Source: Siphonodentalium dalli (lineage: Eukaryota; Mollusca; Scaphopoda; Gadilida; Siphonodentaliidae). Taken from it: a DNA stretch of 64,000 nt. The translations under genes and the position numbers were made by a program. The notes beneath the pieces were generated by a model. It worked only from the letters and a program-made list of their open reading frames with translations, was not told the origin of the DNA and searched no databases. Numbering within the stretch: the stretch's first letter is position 1; each line of letters starts with the position of its first letter. Positions 1 through 13,234 of this stretch are shown here, in pieces. The stretch spans positions 11,633,814 through 11,697,813 of the forward strand of contig CP136063.1 of assembly GCA_032622095.1 (NCBI GenBank), read 5' to 3'.

Positions 1-129
1 ATATTCTATCGTATCATTCTTCTTAGTTACATTTCCTGTTTCATCTGCTCCATTTGTATTTACCAAATTATATGTATATATGATTAATTATACAATGTAT
101 ATCGAATCTTCAGTATTGGAGGAAATAAA

Positions 130-365
130 GGTATATATATAGTATCAATGCGGTTTGTGCGAGAAATCATTCACTCGGTCCAGTGACTTGATGAATCATA
201 AAAATGATTCACACAGGAGATCGTCCATATCCATGTGATGTGTGAGAAATAATTTACTCGGTCGATTCACCTGGCCGGCCATAAGAGGATTCACACGCGG
301 GATTGCCTATATCAATGTGATGTCTACGTCTACTGTACGAGTAATAATTTACCGAGATGAAGAAC
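130..365 (+). pseudogene. Decayed C2H2 zinc-finger fragment
   Basis: One finger reads cleanly (YQCGLCEKSFTRSSDL...H). An extra A in the run after the first histidine then shifts the frame. The next finger has lost a C in its GTGTGC cysteine codon and carries TAA in place of the codon after EK. A third finger start (YQCDV) follows near 310-330 and then dissolves. At least two frameshifts and one stop make this a pseudogene. Orientation and sequence match the gene at 15932-16717, so it is probably a relic of the same family. A G-run at about 376-386 follows, then the satellite. Confidence 0.8.
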
Positions 366-489
366 TTGACTGCGGGGGGGGGGGGTGGCCCACATCAATG
401 TGATGTACGCAATAAATAACACATCGCAACACACGGATAGAGTTACGACTACATTTATCTGTTCGTTTGTTAATTTATGTGAGACCAAA

Positions 490-3400
490 TATGTCATAGC
501 AGAACACCAACAGTTGTGTTTACTGTATAGGGTAAATTATTGTGTAATAACACCAACAAATATAATTACTGTATAGGGCGAACTCATGTCTGGGGTAAAT
601 TCGTGTCTAACAACACCAACAATTAAAATTACTGTATGGGTTAAATTCGTGTGTAATAACACCAACAATTATAATTACTGTATGGGGTAAATTCGTGTGT
701 AATAACACCAACAATTATAATTACTGTATGGGGTAACTTCGTGTGTAATAACACCAACAATTATAATTACTGTATTGGGGGAATCCGTGTCCAATAACAC
801 CAACAATTATAATTACTGTATGGGGTAAATTCGTGTGTAATAACACCAAAAATTATAATTACTGTATAGGGTAAATTCGTGTCTAATAACACCGACAATT
901 ATAATTACTGTATGGGGCAAATTCGTGTCTAATAACACCAACACTTATAATTACTGTATGGGGTAAATCCGTGTCTAATAACATTAACAATTATAATTAC
1001 TGTATGGGGTAAATTCGTGTGTAATAACACCAACAATTATAATTACTGTATGGGTAAATTCGTGTGTAATAACACCAACAATTATAATTACTGTATGGGG
1101 TAACTTCGTGTGTAATAACACCAAAAATTATAATTACTGTATGGGGTAAATCCGTGTCTAATAACATTAACAATTATAATTACTGTATGGGGTAAATCCG
1201 TGTCTAATAACATTAACAATTATAATTACTGTATATGGTAAATTCGTGTCTAATAACACCAACAATTATAATTACTGTATGGGGCAGTTTCGTGTCTAAT
1301 AACATCAACAATTATAATTACTGTATGGGGTAAAGCCGTGTCTAATAACATTAACAATTATTATTACTGTATGTGGTAAATTCGTGTCTAAAACACCAAC
1401 AATTATAATTACTGTATGGGGCAAATTCGTGTCTAATAACACCAACAATTATAATTACTGTATGGGGTAAAGCCGTGTCTAATAACATTAACAATTATAC
1501 TTACTGTATGGGGCAAATCCGTGTCTAATAACATTAACAATTATAATTACTGTATGGGGCAAATCCGTGTCTAATAATACCAACAATTATAATTACTGTA
1601 TGGGGCAAATTCGTGTCTAATAATACCAACAATTATAATTACTGTATGGGGTAAATTCGTGTCTAATAATACCAACAATTATAATTACTGTATGGGGCAA
1701 ATTCGTGTCTAATAACATTAACAATTATAATTACTGTATGGGGCAAATCCGTGTCTAATAACATTAACAATTATAATTACTGTATGGGGCAAATTCGTGT
1801 CTAATAATACCAACAATTATAATTACTGTATGGGGCAAATTCGTGTCTAATAATACCAACAATTATAATTACTGTATGGGGTAAATCCGTGTCTAATAAT
1901 ACCAACAATTATAATTACTGTATGGGGTAAATTCGTGTCTAATAATACCAACAATTATAATTACTGTATGGGGTAAATTCGTGTCTAATAACACCAACAC
2001 TTATAATTACTGTATGGGGTAAATCCGTGTCTAATAACATTAACAATTATAATTACTGTATGGGGCAAATCCGTGTCTAATAACACCAACACTTATAATT
2101 ACTGTATGGGGTAAATTCGTGTCTAATAATACCAACAATTATAATTACTGTATGGGGTAAATCCGTGTCTAATAACATTAACAATTATAATTACTGTATG
2201 GGGCAAATCCGTGTCTAATAATACCAACAATTATAATTACTGTATGGGGCAAATTCGTGTCTAATAATACCAACAATTATAATTACTGTATGGGGCAAAT
2301 CCGTGTCTAATAATACCAACAATTATAATTACTGTATGGGGCAAATCCGTGTCTAATAACACCAACACTTATAATTACTGTATGGGGCAAATTCGTGTCT
2401 AATAACACCAACACTTATAATTACTGTATGGGGTAAATCCGTGTCTAATAACATTAACAATTATAATTACTGTATGGGGTAAATTCGTGTGTAATAACAC
2501 CAACAATTATAATTACTGTATGGGTAAATTCGTGTCTAATAATACCAACAATTATAATTACTGTATGGGGTAAATCCGTGTCTAATAACATTAACAATTA
2601 TAATTACTGTATGGGGCAAATCCGTGTCTAATAACATTAACAATTATAATTACTGTATGGGGTAAATCCGTGTCTAATAACATTAACAATTATAATTACT
2701 GTATGGGGCAAATCCGTGTCTAATAATACCAACAATTATAATTACTGTATGGGGCAAATCCGTGTCTAATAACATTAACAATTATAATTACTGTATGGGG
2801 TAAATCCGTGTCTAATAACATTAACAATTATAATTACTGTATGGGGTAAATTCGTGTGTAATAACACCAACAATTATAATTACTGTATGGGGCAAATCCG
2901 TGTCTAATAATACCAACAATTATAATTACTGTATGGGGCAAATCCGTGTCTAATAACATTAACAATTATAATTACTGTATGGGGTAAATCCGTGTCTAAT
3001 AACATTAACAATTATAATTACTGTATGGGGTAAATTCGTGTGTAATAACACCAACAATTATAATTACTGTATACAGTAAATTCATGTCTAATAACACCAA
3101 CAATTATAATTACTGTATGGGTAAATTCGTGTCTAATAATACCAACAATTATAATTACTGTATGGGGTAAATCCGTGTCTAATAACATTAACAATTATAA
3201 TTACTGTATGGGGTAAATTCGTGTGTAATAACACCAACAATTATAATTACTGTATGGGGCAAATCCGTGTCTAATAATACCAACAATTATAATTACTGTA
3301 TGGGGCAAATCCGTGTCTAATAACATTAACAATTATAATTACTGTATGGGGTAAATCCGTGTCTAATAACATTAACAATTATAATTACTGTATGGGGTAA

Positions 3401-6400
3401 ATTCGTGTGTAATAACACCAACAATTATAATTACTGTATGGGTAAATTCGTGTCTAATAATACCAACAATTATAATTACTGTATGGGGCAAATCCGTGTC
3501 TAATAACATTAACAATTATAATTACTGTATGGGGTAAATCCGTGTCTAATAACATTAACAATTATAATTACTGTATGGGGCAAATCCGTGTCTAATAATA
3601 CCAACAATTATAATTACTGTATGGGGCAAATCCGTGTCTAATAACATTAACAATTATAATTACTGTATGGGGCAAATCCGTGTCTAATAATACCAACAAT
3701 TATAATTACTGTATGGGGTAAATCCGTGTCTAATAACATTAACAATTATAATTACTGTATGGGGCAAATTCGTGTCTAATAACACCAACACTTATAATTA
3801 CTGTATGGGGTAAATCCGTGTCTAATAACATTAACAATTATAATTACTGTATGGGGCAAATCCGTGTCTAATAATACCAACAATTATAATTACTGTATGG
3901 GGCAAATCCGTGTCTAATAATACCAACAATTATAATTACTGTATGGGGCAAATCCGTGTCTAATAACATTAACAATTATAATTACTGTATGGGGCAAATC
4001 CGTGTCTAATAATACCAACAATTATAATTACTGTATGGGGCAAATCCGTGTCTAATAATACCAACAATTATAATTACTGTATGGGGCAAATCCGTGTCTA
4101 ATAACATTAACAATTATAATTACTGTATGGGGCAAATCCGTGTCTAATAATACCAACAATTATAATTACTGTATGGGGCAAATCCGTGTCTAATAACATT
4201 AACAATTATAATTACTGTATGGGGCAAATCCGTGTCTAATAATACCAACAATTATAATTACTGTATGGGGCAAATTCGTGTCTAATAACACCAACACTTA
4301 TAATTACTGTATGGGGTAAATCCGTGTCTAATAACATTAACAATTATAATTACTGTATGGGGTAAATTCGTGTGTAATAACACCAACAATTATAATTACT
4401 GTATGGGTAAATTCGTGTCTAATAATACCAACAATTATAATTACTGTATGGGGCAAATCCGTGTCTAATAACATTAACAATTATAATTACTGTATGGGGC
4501 AAATCCGTGTCTAATAACACCGACAATTATAATTACTGTATGGGGTAAATCCGTGTCTAATAACACCGACAATTATAATTACTGTATGGGGTAAATCCGT
4601 GTCTAATAACATTAACAATTATAATTACTGTATGGGGCAAATCCGTGTCTAATAACATTAACAATTATAATTACTGTATGGGGCAAATCCGTGTCTAATA
4701 ATACCAACAATTATAATTACTGTATGGGGCAAATTCGTGTCTAATAACACCAACACTTATAATTACTGTATGGGGTAAATCCGTGTCTAATAACATTAAC
4801 AATTATAATTACTGTATGGGGTAAATTCGTGTGTAATAACACCAACAATTATAATTACTGTATGGGTAAATTCGTGTCTAATAATACCAACAATTATAAT
4901 TACTGTATGGGGCAAATCCGTGTCTAATAACATTAACAATTATAATTACTGTATGGGGTAAAGCCGTGTCTAATAACATTAACAATTATAATTACTGTAT
5001 GGGGCAAATCCGTGTCTAATAATACCAACAATTATAATTACTGTATGGGGTAAATCCGTGTCTAATAACACCAACACTTATAATTACTGTATGGGGCAAA
5101 TCCGTGTCTAATAACATTAACAATTATAATTACTGTATGGGGCAAATCCGTGTCTAATAATACCAACAATTATAATTACTGTATGGGGCAAATCCGTGTC
5201 TAATAATACCAACAATTATAATTACTGTATGGGGCAAATCCGTGTCTAATAACATTAACAATTATAATTACTGTATGGGGCAAATCCGTGTCTAATAATA
5301 CCAACAATTATAATTACTGTATGGGGCAAATTCGTGTCTAATAACACCAACACTTATAATTACTGTATGGGGTAAATTCGTGTCTAATAACACCGACAAT
5401 TATAATTACTGTATGGGGTAAATCCGTGTCTAATAACATTAACAATTATAATTACTGTATGGGGCAAATCCGTGTCTAATAACATTAACAATTATAATTA
5501 CTGTATGGGGCAAATCCGTGTCTAATAATACCAACAATTATAATTACTGTATGGGGCAAATTCGTGTCTAATAACACCAACACTTATAATTACTGTATGG
5601 GGTAAATCCGTGTCTAATAACATTAACAATTATAATTACTGTATGGGGTAAATTCGTGTGTAATAACACCAACAATTATAATTACTGTATGGGTAAATTC
5701 GTGTCTAATAATACCAACAATTATAATTACTGTATGGGGCAAATCCGTGTCTAATAACATTAACAATTATAATTACTGTATGGGGTAAATCCGTGTCTAA
5801 TAATACCAACAATTATAATTACTGTATGGGGCAAATCCGTGTCTAATAACATTAACAATTATAATTACTGTATGGGGTAAATCCGTGTCTAATAACATTA
5901 ACAATTATAATTACTGTATGGGGCAAATCCGTGTCTAATAATACCAACAATTATAATTACTGTATGGGGCAAATCCGTGTCTAATAACATTAACAATTAT
6001 AATTACTGTATGGGGTAAATCCGTGTCTAATAATACCAACAATTATAATTACTGTATGGGGCAAATCCGTGTCTAATAACATTAACAATTATAATTACTG
6101 TATGGGGTAAATCCGTGTCTAATAACATTAACAATTATAATTACTGTATGGGGCAAATCCGTGTCTAATAATACCAACAATTATAATTACTGTATGGGGC
6201 AAATCCGTGTCTAATAACATTAACAATTATAATTACTGTATGGGGTAAATTCGTGTCTAATAATACCAACAATTATAATTACTGTATGGGGTAAATTCGT
6301 GTCTAATAACACCGACAATTATAATTACTGTATGGGGTAAATCCGTGTCTAATAACATTAACAATTATAATTACTGTATGGGGTAAATCCGTGTCTAATA

Positions 6401-7495
6401 ATACCAACAATTATAATTACTGTATGGGGCAAATCCGTGTCTAATAACATTAACAATTATAATTACTGTATGGGGTAAATCCGTGTCTAATAACATTAAC
6501 AATTATAATTACTGTATGGGGCAAATCCGTGTCTAATAATACCAACAATTATAATTACTGTATGGGGCAAATCCGTGTCTAATAACATTAACAATTATAA
6601 TTACTGTATGGGGTAAATTCGTGTCTAATAATACCAACAATTATAATTACTGTATGGGGTAAATTCGTGTCTAATAATACCAACAATTATAATTACTGTA
6701 TGGGGTAAATTCGTGTCTAATAACACCGACAATTATAATTACTGTATGGGGTAAATCCGTGTCTAATAACATTAACAATTATAATTACTGTATGGGGCAA
6801 ATTCGTGTCTAATAACACCAACACTTATAATTACTGTATGGGGTAAATTCGTGTCTAATAACACCGACAATTATAATTACTGTATGGGGTAAATCCGTGT
6901 CTAATAACATTAACAATTATAATTACTGTATGGGGTAAATTCGTGTGTAATAACACCAACAATTATAATTACTGTATGGGTAAATTCGTGTGTAATAACA
7001 CCAACAATTATAATTACTGTATGGGGTAACTTCGTGTGTAATAACACCAAAAATTATAATTACTGTATGGGGTAAATCCGTGTCTAATAACATTAACAAT
7101 TATAATTACTGTATGTGGTAAATTCGTGTCTAATAACACCAACACTTATAAATACTGTATACAGTAAGTTCATGGCTAATAACACTAACAATTGTAATTA
7201 CTGTATCCAGTAAATTTTTGGCTAATACCACCAGCAATTATAATCACTGTATGGGGTAAATTCGTGTCTAGTAAGTTTAATTACACCATACAGTAAATTG
7301 ATGGTAAATAAGACAACAATTATAATTACTATATTGGGTAAATTCGTGTCTAATAACACCAACAATTATAATTACTGCATACAGTATATTTATGGCTAAT
7401 AACAAACGATTATAATTTTACTGTATGGGGTAAATTCGTATCAAATAACACCAATAATTATAATTACTGTATACAGTACATTCATGTGATATTTT
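490..7495. repeat. 46-bp satellite array, about 150 units
   Basis: Unit of 46 bp built on AATTATAATTACTGTATGGG followed by (T/C)AAAT(T/C)CGTGT(C/G)TAATAA and one of three alternative cores (CACCAAC, CATTAAC, TACCAAC). AATTATAATT is self-complementary. Frequent 45-bp units lack one G of the GGGG run. Central units differ at only a few diagnostic sites, while both ends are diverged, the usual pattern for a homogenised satellite. Edge units near 7153, 7376 and 7475 carry the perfect or near-perfect palindrome TACTGTATACAGTA in place of the central TACTGTATGGGG; one such unit is internal at about 3068. There is no sustained open frame. About 7 kb in total. Confidence 0.97.
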
Positions 7496-7556
7496 CTCTA
7501 TTCAGTTATTTACATTACTAGTATTACTAACTCTCAAGTAACAAAATTTACGGATA

Positions 7557-7870
7557 AAAAACATTGTTATGTAAACATCACTGTTACAGTCAGAGATTAA
7601 AACTATTGTTATGTAAACACTACTGTTACAGTCAGAGATTAAAACCATTGTTATGTAAACACTACTGTTACAGCCAGAGATTAAAACCATTGTTGTGTAA
7701 ACATCACTGTTACAGTCAGAGATTAAAACCATTGTTATGTAAACATTACTGTTACAGTCAGAGATTAAAACCATTGTTATGTAAACACTACTGTTACAGT
7801 CAGATTAAAAACATTGCTGTTACAGTAAAACATTAAAACCATTTTTATGTAAACATTTCTGTTACAGTCA
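7557..7870. repeat. 42-bp minisatellite
   Basis: About seven copies of a 42-bp unit containing TTACAGTCAGAGATTAAAAC and TTATGTAAAC. Because 42 is a multiple of three, both strands stay open with 14-residue periodic peptides. This is a by-product of the period and not evidence of a gene. It sits immediately distal to the 46-bp satellite. Confidence 0.9.
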
Positions 7871-8030
7871 GAGTGTCGTTGTTGATCAAAGCCTAATCGG
7901 TTCAATAAGATAAACATTTTTTAGAAAAGGTCAAAGTATTGAAAAATATTCTAATAATAATATTTATACTAAATTAGTTTAACTTCGCGATTAGAAGGTG
8001 TGTTGACAACTCACTGTAACAGTTCTGTTT

Positions 8031-8557
8031 AGAGATGGATTATCTCTTTAAATAACAAATTTTAAATAGTTGCGTGGGTATAAAATAATAGATATGAACT
8101 GAAGACCTATGTCCGGAAAAGCTTCTATCAATTAATATTGATTTTATTTCGAATATTAAATCGGGGCCCATTTATGTTACTATTTTTAGAACCGACCATT
8201 CGGATGAGACCGTATTGCGATATAGAGCACTGGGCTGTTCCTACGGCTACGCAAGGAATGTCAAATGTCACAGATTGGTTGCTTGTATTGTTTTGTTCCA
8301 CAGATATAAGCGATAATGAGTATAATTAACGTTTATTTGTGACAAAATTGCACAATATAATTTCTGGTCGCTGTTAACAATAACCACTATTGTTCGTTAG
8401 CTGAACAAACACACCTTTTTAGACCAGAAAATATTCGAAATAAAATTAATATTAATCGATAGAAGCATTTCCGGACAGGAGTCTTCGATTCAAATCTAAT
8501 ATTGTATACCCCGGTAACTATATAATACATGTTTACAAAGAGATAATCCACCTTTAA
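8031..8557 (-). mobile_element. TTAA-flanked MITE, family 1, copy A
   Basis: Ends AGATGGATTATCTCTTT and AAAGAGATAATCCACCTTTAA form terminal inverted repeats. The inverted similarity continues for about 130 bp (TCCGGAAA.GCTTCTATC then TTTATTTCGAATATT). The body of about 530 bp has no transposase. It is in the opposite orientation to copies B, C, D and G and closely resembles copy E. Confidence 0.88.
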
Positions 8558-9566
8558 CTTTACATAACAATGTTTTCCATATACGTTATTTTGTTATTTC
8601 AGAACTTTCATAGCATCTTCACACCTTTTTCAAAAATTTGCAAAAATCTGGGAAATTTTGATATAAAGTGGTATTATATTGATCCTAAAGATAACCAAAT
8701 TGAGAAAAAATGAAATTTATGTGACGTGATTTTTTTCTGAATTTTCGAAAAATTGACGTCAAATTTTTTTTTCTGCCAAAATGTTTAAGTCCATTCAAAG
8801 ACATGCACAAGGTAACACATTGTTTGATACTTGTCATCGAGCTATTATTGGGCAAACAGAGACATTAAACTGCCACTAAACAATTGTTATCCAGAAATCA
8901 CAAAGCCTGTATCACCTGAAAACTAAACTGCATGTTCAGGGTTCATTGCCAACTAACCTGATTATCCTAAGTTGAACGAACCTGCCCCAAAACTTTATCT
9001 GGGTTATCTGGAGCCTGTATACACTGTATTGTATGGTACCACTTAACAAACTTACAAACATGTGGGGGAGGGACTCCGAGGGAGAATTAACACAAATCTG
9101 CAGAGAGCAGCAATGTTCTGAAATTGATATTGTTTTAAAAATAATGTTATTTGCATAATATACACTGCATTGTTGTGACTTGTTGGTCTGTCTTATCTTC
9201 TGTGTGTTGCGATAAGCTATATAAATGTACAGTACACACATGCCATTTTAATACAATATATGTTTATATGTTGAATTTAATTTGTTATTTCATCAATTTG
9301 AAATAAAAATAAGCACAGTTTATTATGAACCTGTCTCATGTTAATACTTTCCCAGTAAAGGTATCGGTACTACTTTGTACATGTAGTAGTAAATTTTCTA
9401 ACCTTTGAGCTTGTGTCCTGGTTGGTCCCTTGTGGTCAGTCAAAAACTGTTAATTTAAGAACACAATATTTTCCTACATTTGGTTAAAATTGTGGGCTGA
9501 AATGGTCATCAGTTGGAAAATTTCCAAAGTAACAGGGGTATGAGGTTTGACATTTTCCAACGCTGT
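8558..9566. other. Unassigned intergenic stretch
   Basis: AT-rich sequence with poly-A/T runs near 8700-8775. I see no convincing gene, inverted repeat or tandem repeat in it. Confidence 0.5.
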
Positions 9567-9955
9567 AGGAAGGCTTGAGGCCAGTCTACAGATTCTAGGA
9601 TTTAGGGATTTTCTTGATCAGATTTCAAAATTTGCTCACACCGGGCCGAATCAATGGACTGTTCAGAATGTCCTGATTTCTCTCCTAGGCCCTGTGAATA
9701 TGTCTGGAGCCGGACCACCAGATGGTTAGGATTTATCCAATTTTCAGGTTCTGATCTATGAAATTTGTCATACCGGGTATATAGAAACATGCTTCTGTTT
9801 CTCCATCTGACTACCCACAAGATAAGAACCATAATAATCAGTTGGAGAGGGGGTTTGAATGGAATTTCGGAAAACTTGTGTTTAGTCTGATTCAAGGGAG
9901 CTGCAATTGGAATTCACAATGTGGACACCCCTCTAGCCACGTCCCTGATTAGTAC
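9567..9955. repeat. Dispersed repeat R1, copy 1
   Basis: Shares an ordered series of motifs with 12190-12600: GGCCAGTCTA..GATTCTAGGATT, TGTCTGGAG, ATTTATCCAATTTTCAG, CATACCGGG..ATATAGAA and the end GTGGACAC. Its 3' motif CCACGTCCCTGATTAGT recurs near 14440 and 29735. The element type is unknown and no inverted ends were seen. Confidence 0.6.
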
Positions 9956-11240
9956 AGTATCAAGAAAAAAAGAGTATATGGTCCCTAAATGAAGGGGAGA
10001 CTTGGAAGTTGCAAACCTGCATGAAACCCACAATTTTATAAACATGTGAATATCTGATCAGAAATTCACAGCACATCAACCTGACATCACCTCATCAGTC
10101 TTATTTTAATCTCATGATTCTTTGTTGCCATTTACAGCACAGTTCTCTATAATCACAGTTATTTACATGTATTATGTTTATCCACGTATTTACATATAAC
10201 CAAGTAAAACATAGAATAACTGAGGCAGGTTGTTGTGACAGTTTGGGGCGGTTGTCCCTGGTTGGGTTGTCCTATTTATCTTGGTTATGATGATTAATTT
10301 ATATCAAAGAAACAAAAAGGATGTTGATGGAAAATTTCTTCACGTTGGTTTTTAATACCCACCAATATACTCTACTCGCATCGCTTAAATTTGAGCTACA
10401 TGTACATCATCATTAATGTCACTTTCTTCATTGTTTATTGGCAACACAAAAAGTTAAATATAAGTGAAAAAGTAAACAGAATAATTTAAAATTAGTTTCT
10501 TAAATTCACACAAATACATGTACTATTATGAAGAGCATCCATTTACAGGCAGTATTGGAAATAGTTGCAGAATGATATGTTTGAGATGTTGATTTGTCAC
10601 CTACGACAACGGTAGCACAAAATAGAAAGTTTGACCCCCCCATTCACAGTCTGAGTCATAGGACCAAGGCAGGACATGGTACAGGGTGTGCTGATGAACC
10701 AAATGTGAAATCCAAGATACAATTCGGGGAAAATTATCACCCCAAGAATCCATATGAAGTTTGTTGAAAATTAAATGAGATATTTGTGGCATATAGGGTA
10801 TGCCAACAGCAATCATTGATGCACGCACAGACGAACAACAACCCATGACAACAGATGACAATAGCTTAAACTTTATTTTGTTCAGTTGAGCTTGAAATGT
10901 AGTATAAAAATCGAAAACTCCTTTGCAAAATGTATTATTGAACTGTGCTTTGCATTGATACAGATGATGAATGATGAGAGGCGATTCGTTCATTGTTTTT
11001 TTAATTGACAAAGTTAGGCAAGTTAAACCTAAGAAAACAAACCTTAAAAATCCGGAAAATGAAAACAAAATTGGCATACATATAAAGCAAGTGCCTATTT
11101 TCATCTGTTACGTTAAATAATTAGCCCAAAATCATTTACAGTGAAGCAGTTTGGTGTAGTTTAAATTTTAGACGAACGTCGAAAATAGGAAAAATTGGTA
11201 CATGAAAAATAAAATTTTCCTGAATAACAAAATGTCAAGT
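9956..11240. other. Unassigned intergenic stretch
   Basis: No convincing gene or repeat structure. Open frames here (for example minus 11104-10601) have no recognisable domain. The stretch near 10795-10850, with ATTGATGCACGCACAGACGAAC, resembles the ends of dispersed (GACGGAC)n elements and is probably repeat-derived. Confidence 0.5.
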
Positions 11241-11320
11241 CGAAATTAGCTGCTATCAAGTGTTATTGATACATGTTCCAAAACTTTATCGATATATATG
11301 TAGTTTATTCTTCTTCTTAC

Positions 11321-11434
11321 CGTGTAAATCAAAGTCGTTTTATCTCGCAATGTTGCGTGTTTTAGTGAAAATGCAAATGGAGTTTTTCCGTTTCGATAGA
11401 TGCAAAACGCGGAAAAACGAAACCATCTGAACAT
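11321..11434 (-). CDS. Candidate first exon of a mitochondrial-type protein
   Basis: On the minus strand, ATG at 11434 opens a 38-codon frame that ends exactly at a strong splice donor, ACG|GTAAGA. The peptide begins MFRWFRFSAFCIYRNGK and has no acidic residue until Asp31, as expected of a mitochondrial presequence. It ends RDKTTLIYT, which loosely resembles the start of ANL-type adenylating enzymes (acyl-CoA synthetases); that link is speculative. About 360 bp upstream are an NRF1-like site (GAGCATGCGCAG, about 11792-11803) and ETS-like CTTCCT and CCGGAAAT, a combination typical of nuclear genes for mitochondrial proteins. I found no second exon, so the gene would have to continue toward lower coordinates through repeats. 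It could be a chance reading frame. Confidence 0.33.
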
Positions 11435-11459
11435 GCTAACTTTCAACAATTTTTATAGT

Positions 11460-12189
11460 TATAGAAAATGAGCAATACAATGCATCAATCGACTACCAAC
11501 CCCTAAAAAACAGAAGTCGCACGACTAAAATCGTACCGTGTGTGCACATTGATCTAAGTGATCTTACGTCCCAGACAAATATCGTGCAACAAATATCTCA
11601 TCATGTGGGGCAGGGATGGGGGCCCGACGAGATCGTGGATAGATTGTTCACATGATTGCAACGTCGTCGTACATGATGACATTGATATCGTAGGTTGCTC
11701 GTAAAACGATTATGTCGCAAGTGGATACAACACGATTATGAATCTAAAGCAAACAGAGCCTGATATTATTGTTCTTACTTGAGCATGCGCAGTCTAACTA
11801 TCAGTTACTTCCTACACCGGAAATTCGTCCACCTATGATTGAAATGTGGTCGTCTGACTCGTCTGAACATTCACTAAGTAGATAATATTATTTCACTTCC
11901 ACTTTCTGACAACACCTGACACACCTAATTTCGCAATTAATGAAATATCCACAACTCATCGAAAATCAAATTGTTTTTGTCTCCATCTTTATAGTCAGAG
12001 GCAGACTGGCTGATCGAGAGACCGGGGAAATTCCCGACGGACCGGAGGCCGTGGGGGTATATGTGGTTGGGCCGCAAATGTCATTAAATGAATTTGTCAG
12101 CATCATATAACACAATGAAACTCCCAGCTGTAAATCCCAAAAAAATCTCACGCACCCTCCCCGGACCATCCCCAATTGAAATTTCGAAC
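11460..12189. other. Possible promoter region, otherwise unassigned
   Basis: Contains the NRF1-like and ETS-like sites noted for the exon at 11321-11434. No repeat structure or open frame of note. Confidence 0.35.
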
Positions 12190-12600
12190 ACAATAGGAAC
12201 GCTTCAGTGTTGGCCAGTCTAGATTCTAGGATTAGCGATTTTCTTGTATAGTTTTCAAAAAATTCTCAACCCGTGTCGAACAACCATGTATACTGGTCTC
12301 TTGTTCGTAGCGTGTGCATTTGTCTGGAGTTAGATAGCTAGCCTAGATGTTAGAATTTATGCAATTTTTCAGGTAAAATATATGAATGGTTTCATACCGG
12401 GAATATATAGAACCATGTTTTATGATTATATAGGATATTAGGCCACAGCACTGAGGTGCAAGGGGTGTGCAAATGGAATTATGCAAGAACATGCATTTGG
12501 TCTGAATCTGATTCGGGGGGGGGGGTGCAGTTGGAATTTCCCAAGGTGGACACACTGTTCCTGGACAGATTCTGATTCAAGGGGGGTGCAGATGGGCCGG
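12190..12600. repeat. Dispersed repeat R1, copy 2
   Basis: Diverged homologue of 9567-9955 in the same motif order. It ends in a G-rich imperfect duplication (TCTGATTC then a G run then TGCAG) at about 12508-12590. Confidence 0.6.
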
Positions 12601-12623
12601 TATTATATTAATTTCCCGGCCAG

Positions 12624-13234
12624 TTTCTAAAACCCACAATGTTGAACCATATGGTAATAGGCGATATATCTTGTTAGATATCTTCTACATAAAATCATGA
12701 CAAATCAAAGTTTAACAACAGATAAATATATTGACATGTGCAGCTGACATTGAATTTTGACAATCAATGATTTGTACTTTCAGTTTCAGCAGGTGGGACA
12801 CAGGTTTCAAACAAACTATATTATAGCCCGTTTCCTAGTCCGCCTGTGTTTATAGCTCGAACAAGTTATCACAGACCACAGTTGTTGGAAATATGTGTCA
12901 TAAAACCCTGAAAAAAAAAATTCCTCTATTTATACTGTCAATAGTATTATAAGTTGAGGTGGAGATATTTATTTTTTCGGGGTTTTTGACACAAGTTTCC
13001 GACAACTGTGTCACAGACAAAACGGGTTATAATATAGTTTGTTTGAAACCTGTGTCCCACCTGCTGAGAATGAAAGTACAAATCAATGCTTGTCAAAATT
13101 CAATCACATGTCAGCTGCACATGTCAATATATTTCTCTGTTGTTAAACTTTGATTTGTCATGATTTTATGTAGAAGATATCTAACCAGATATATCGCCTA
13201 TTACCATATGATTCAACATTGTGGGTTTTAGAAA
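12624..13234. mobile_element. 611-bp near-complete palindrome (foldback element)
   Basis: The left end TTTCTAAAACCCACAATGTT is matched by the right end AACATTGTGGGTTTTAGAAA. Complementarity continues inward through GGTAATAGGCGATATATC, CATGTGCAGCTGACAT, GGTGGGACACAGGTTTC and CACAGTTGTTGGAAA. It leaves only a short loop around 12915-12960. Arms are about 290 bp with roughly 5-10% mismatch. No open frame spans it. Confidence 0.92.

Noticed and set aside
490-7495. CRISPR-like array of short repeats
   Set aside because: Units are contiguous 46-bp repeats with no unique spacers, and the context is eukaryotic. It is a satellite.
7502-7836. Repeat proteins encoded on both strands (14-residue period)
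   Set aside because: Result of a 42-bp minisatellite without stops in two frames; composition is not protein-like.
10601-11104. 167-codon minus-strand protein
   Set aside because: No domain, repeat-like plus-strand sequence (GCACGCACAGACGAAC) and low-complexity hydrophobic content; probably chance in AT-rich DNA.
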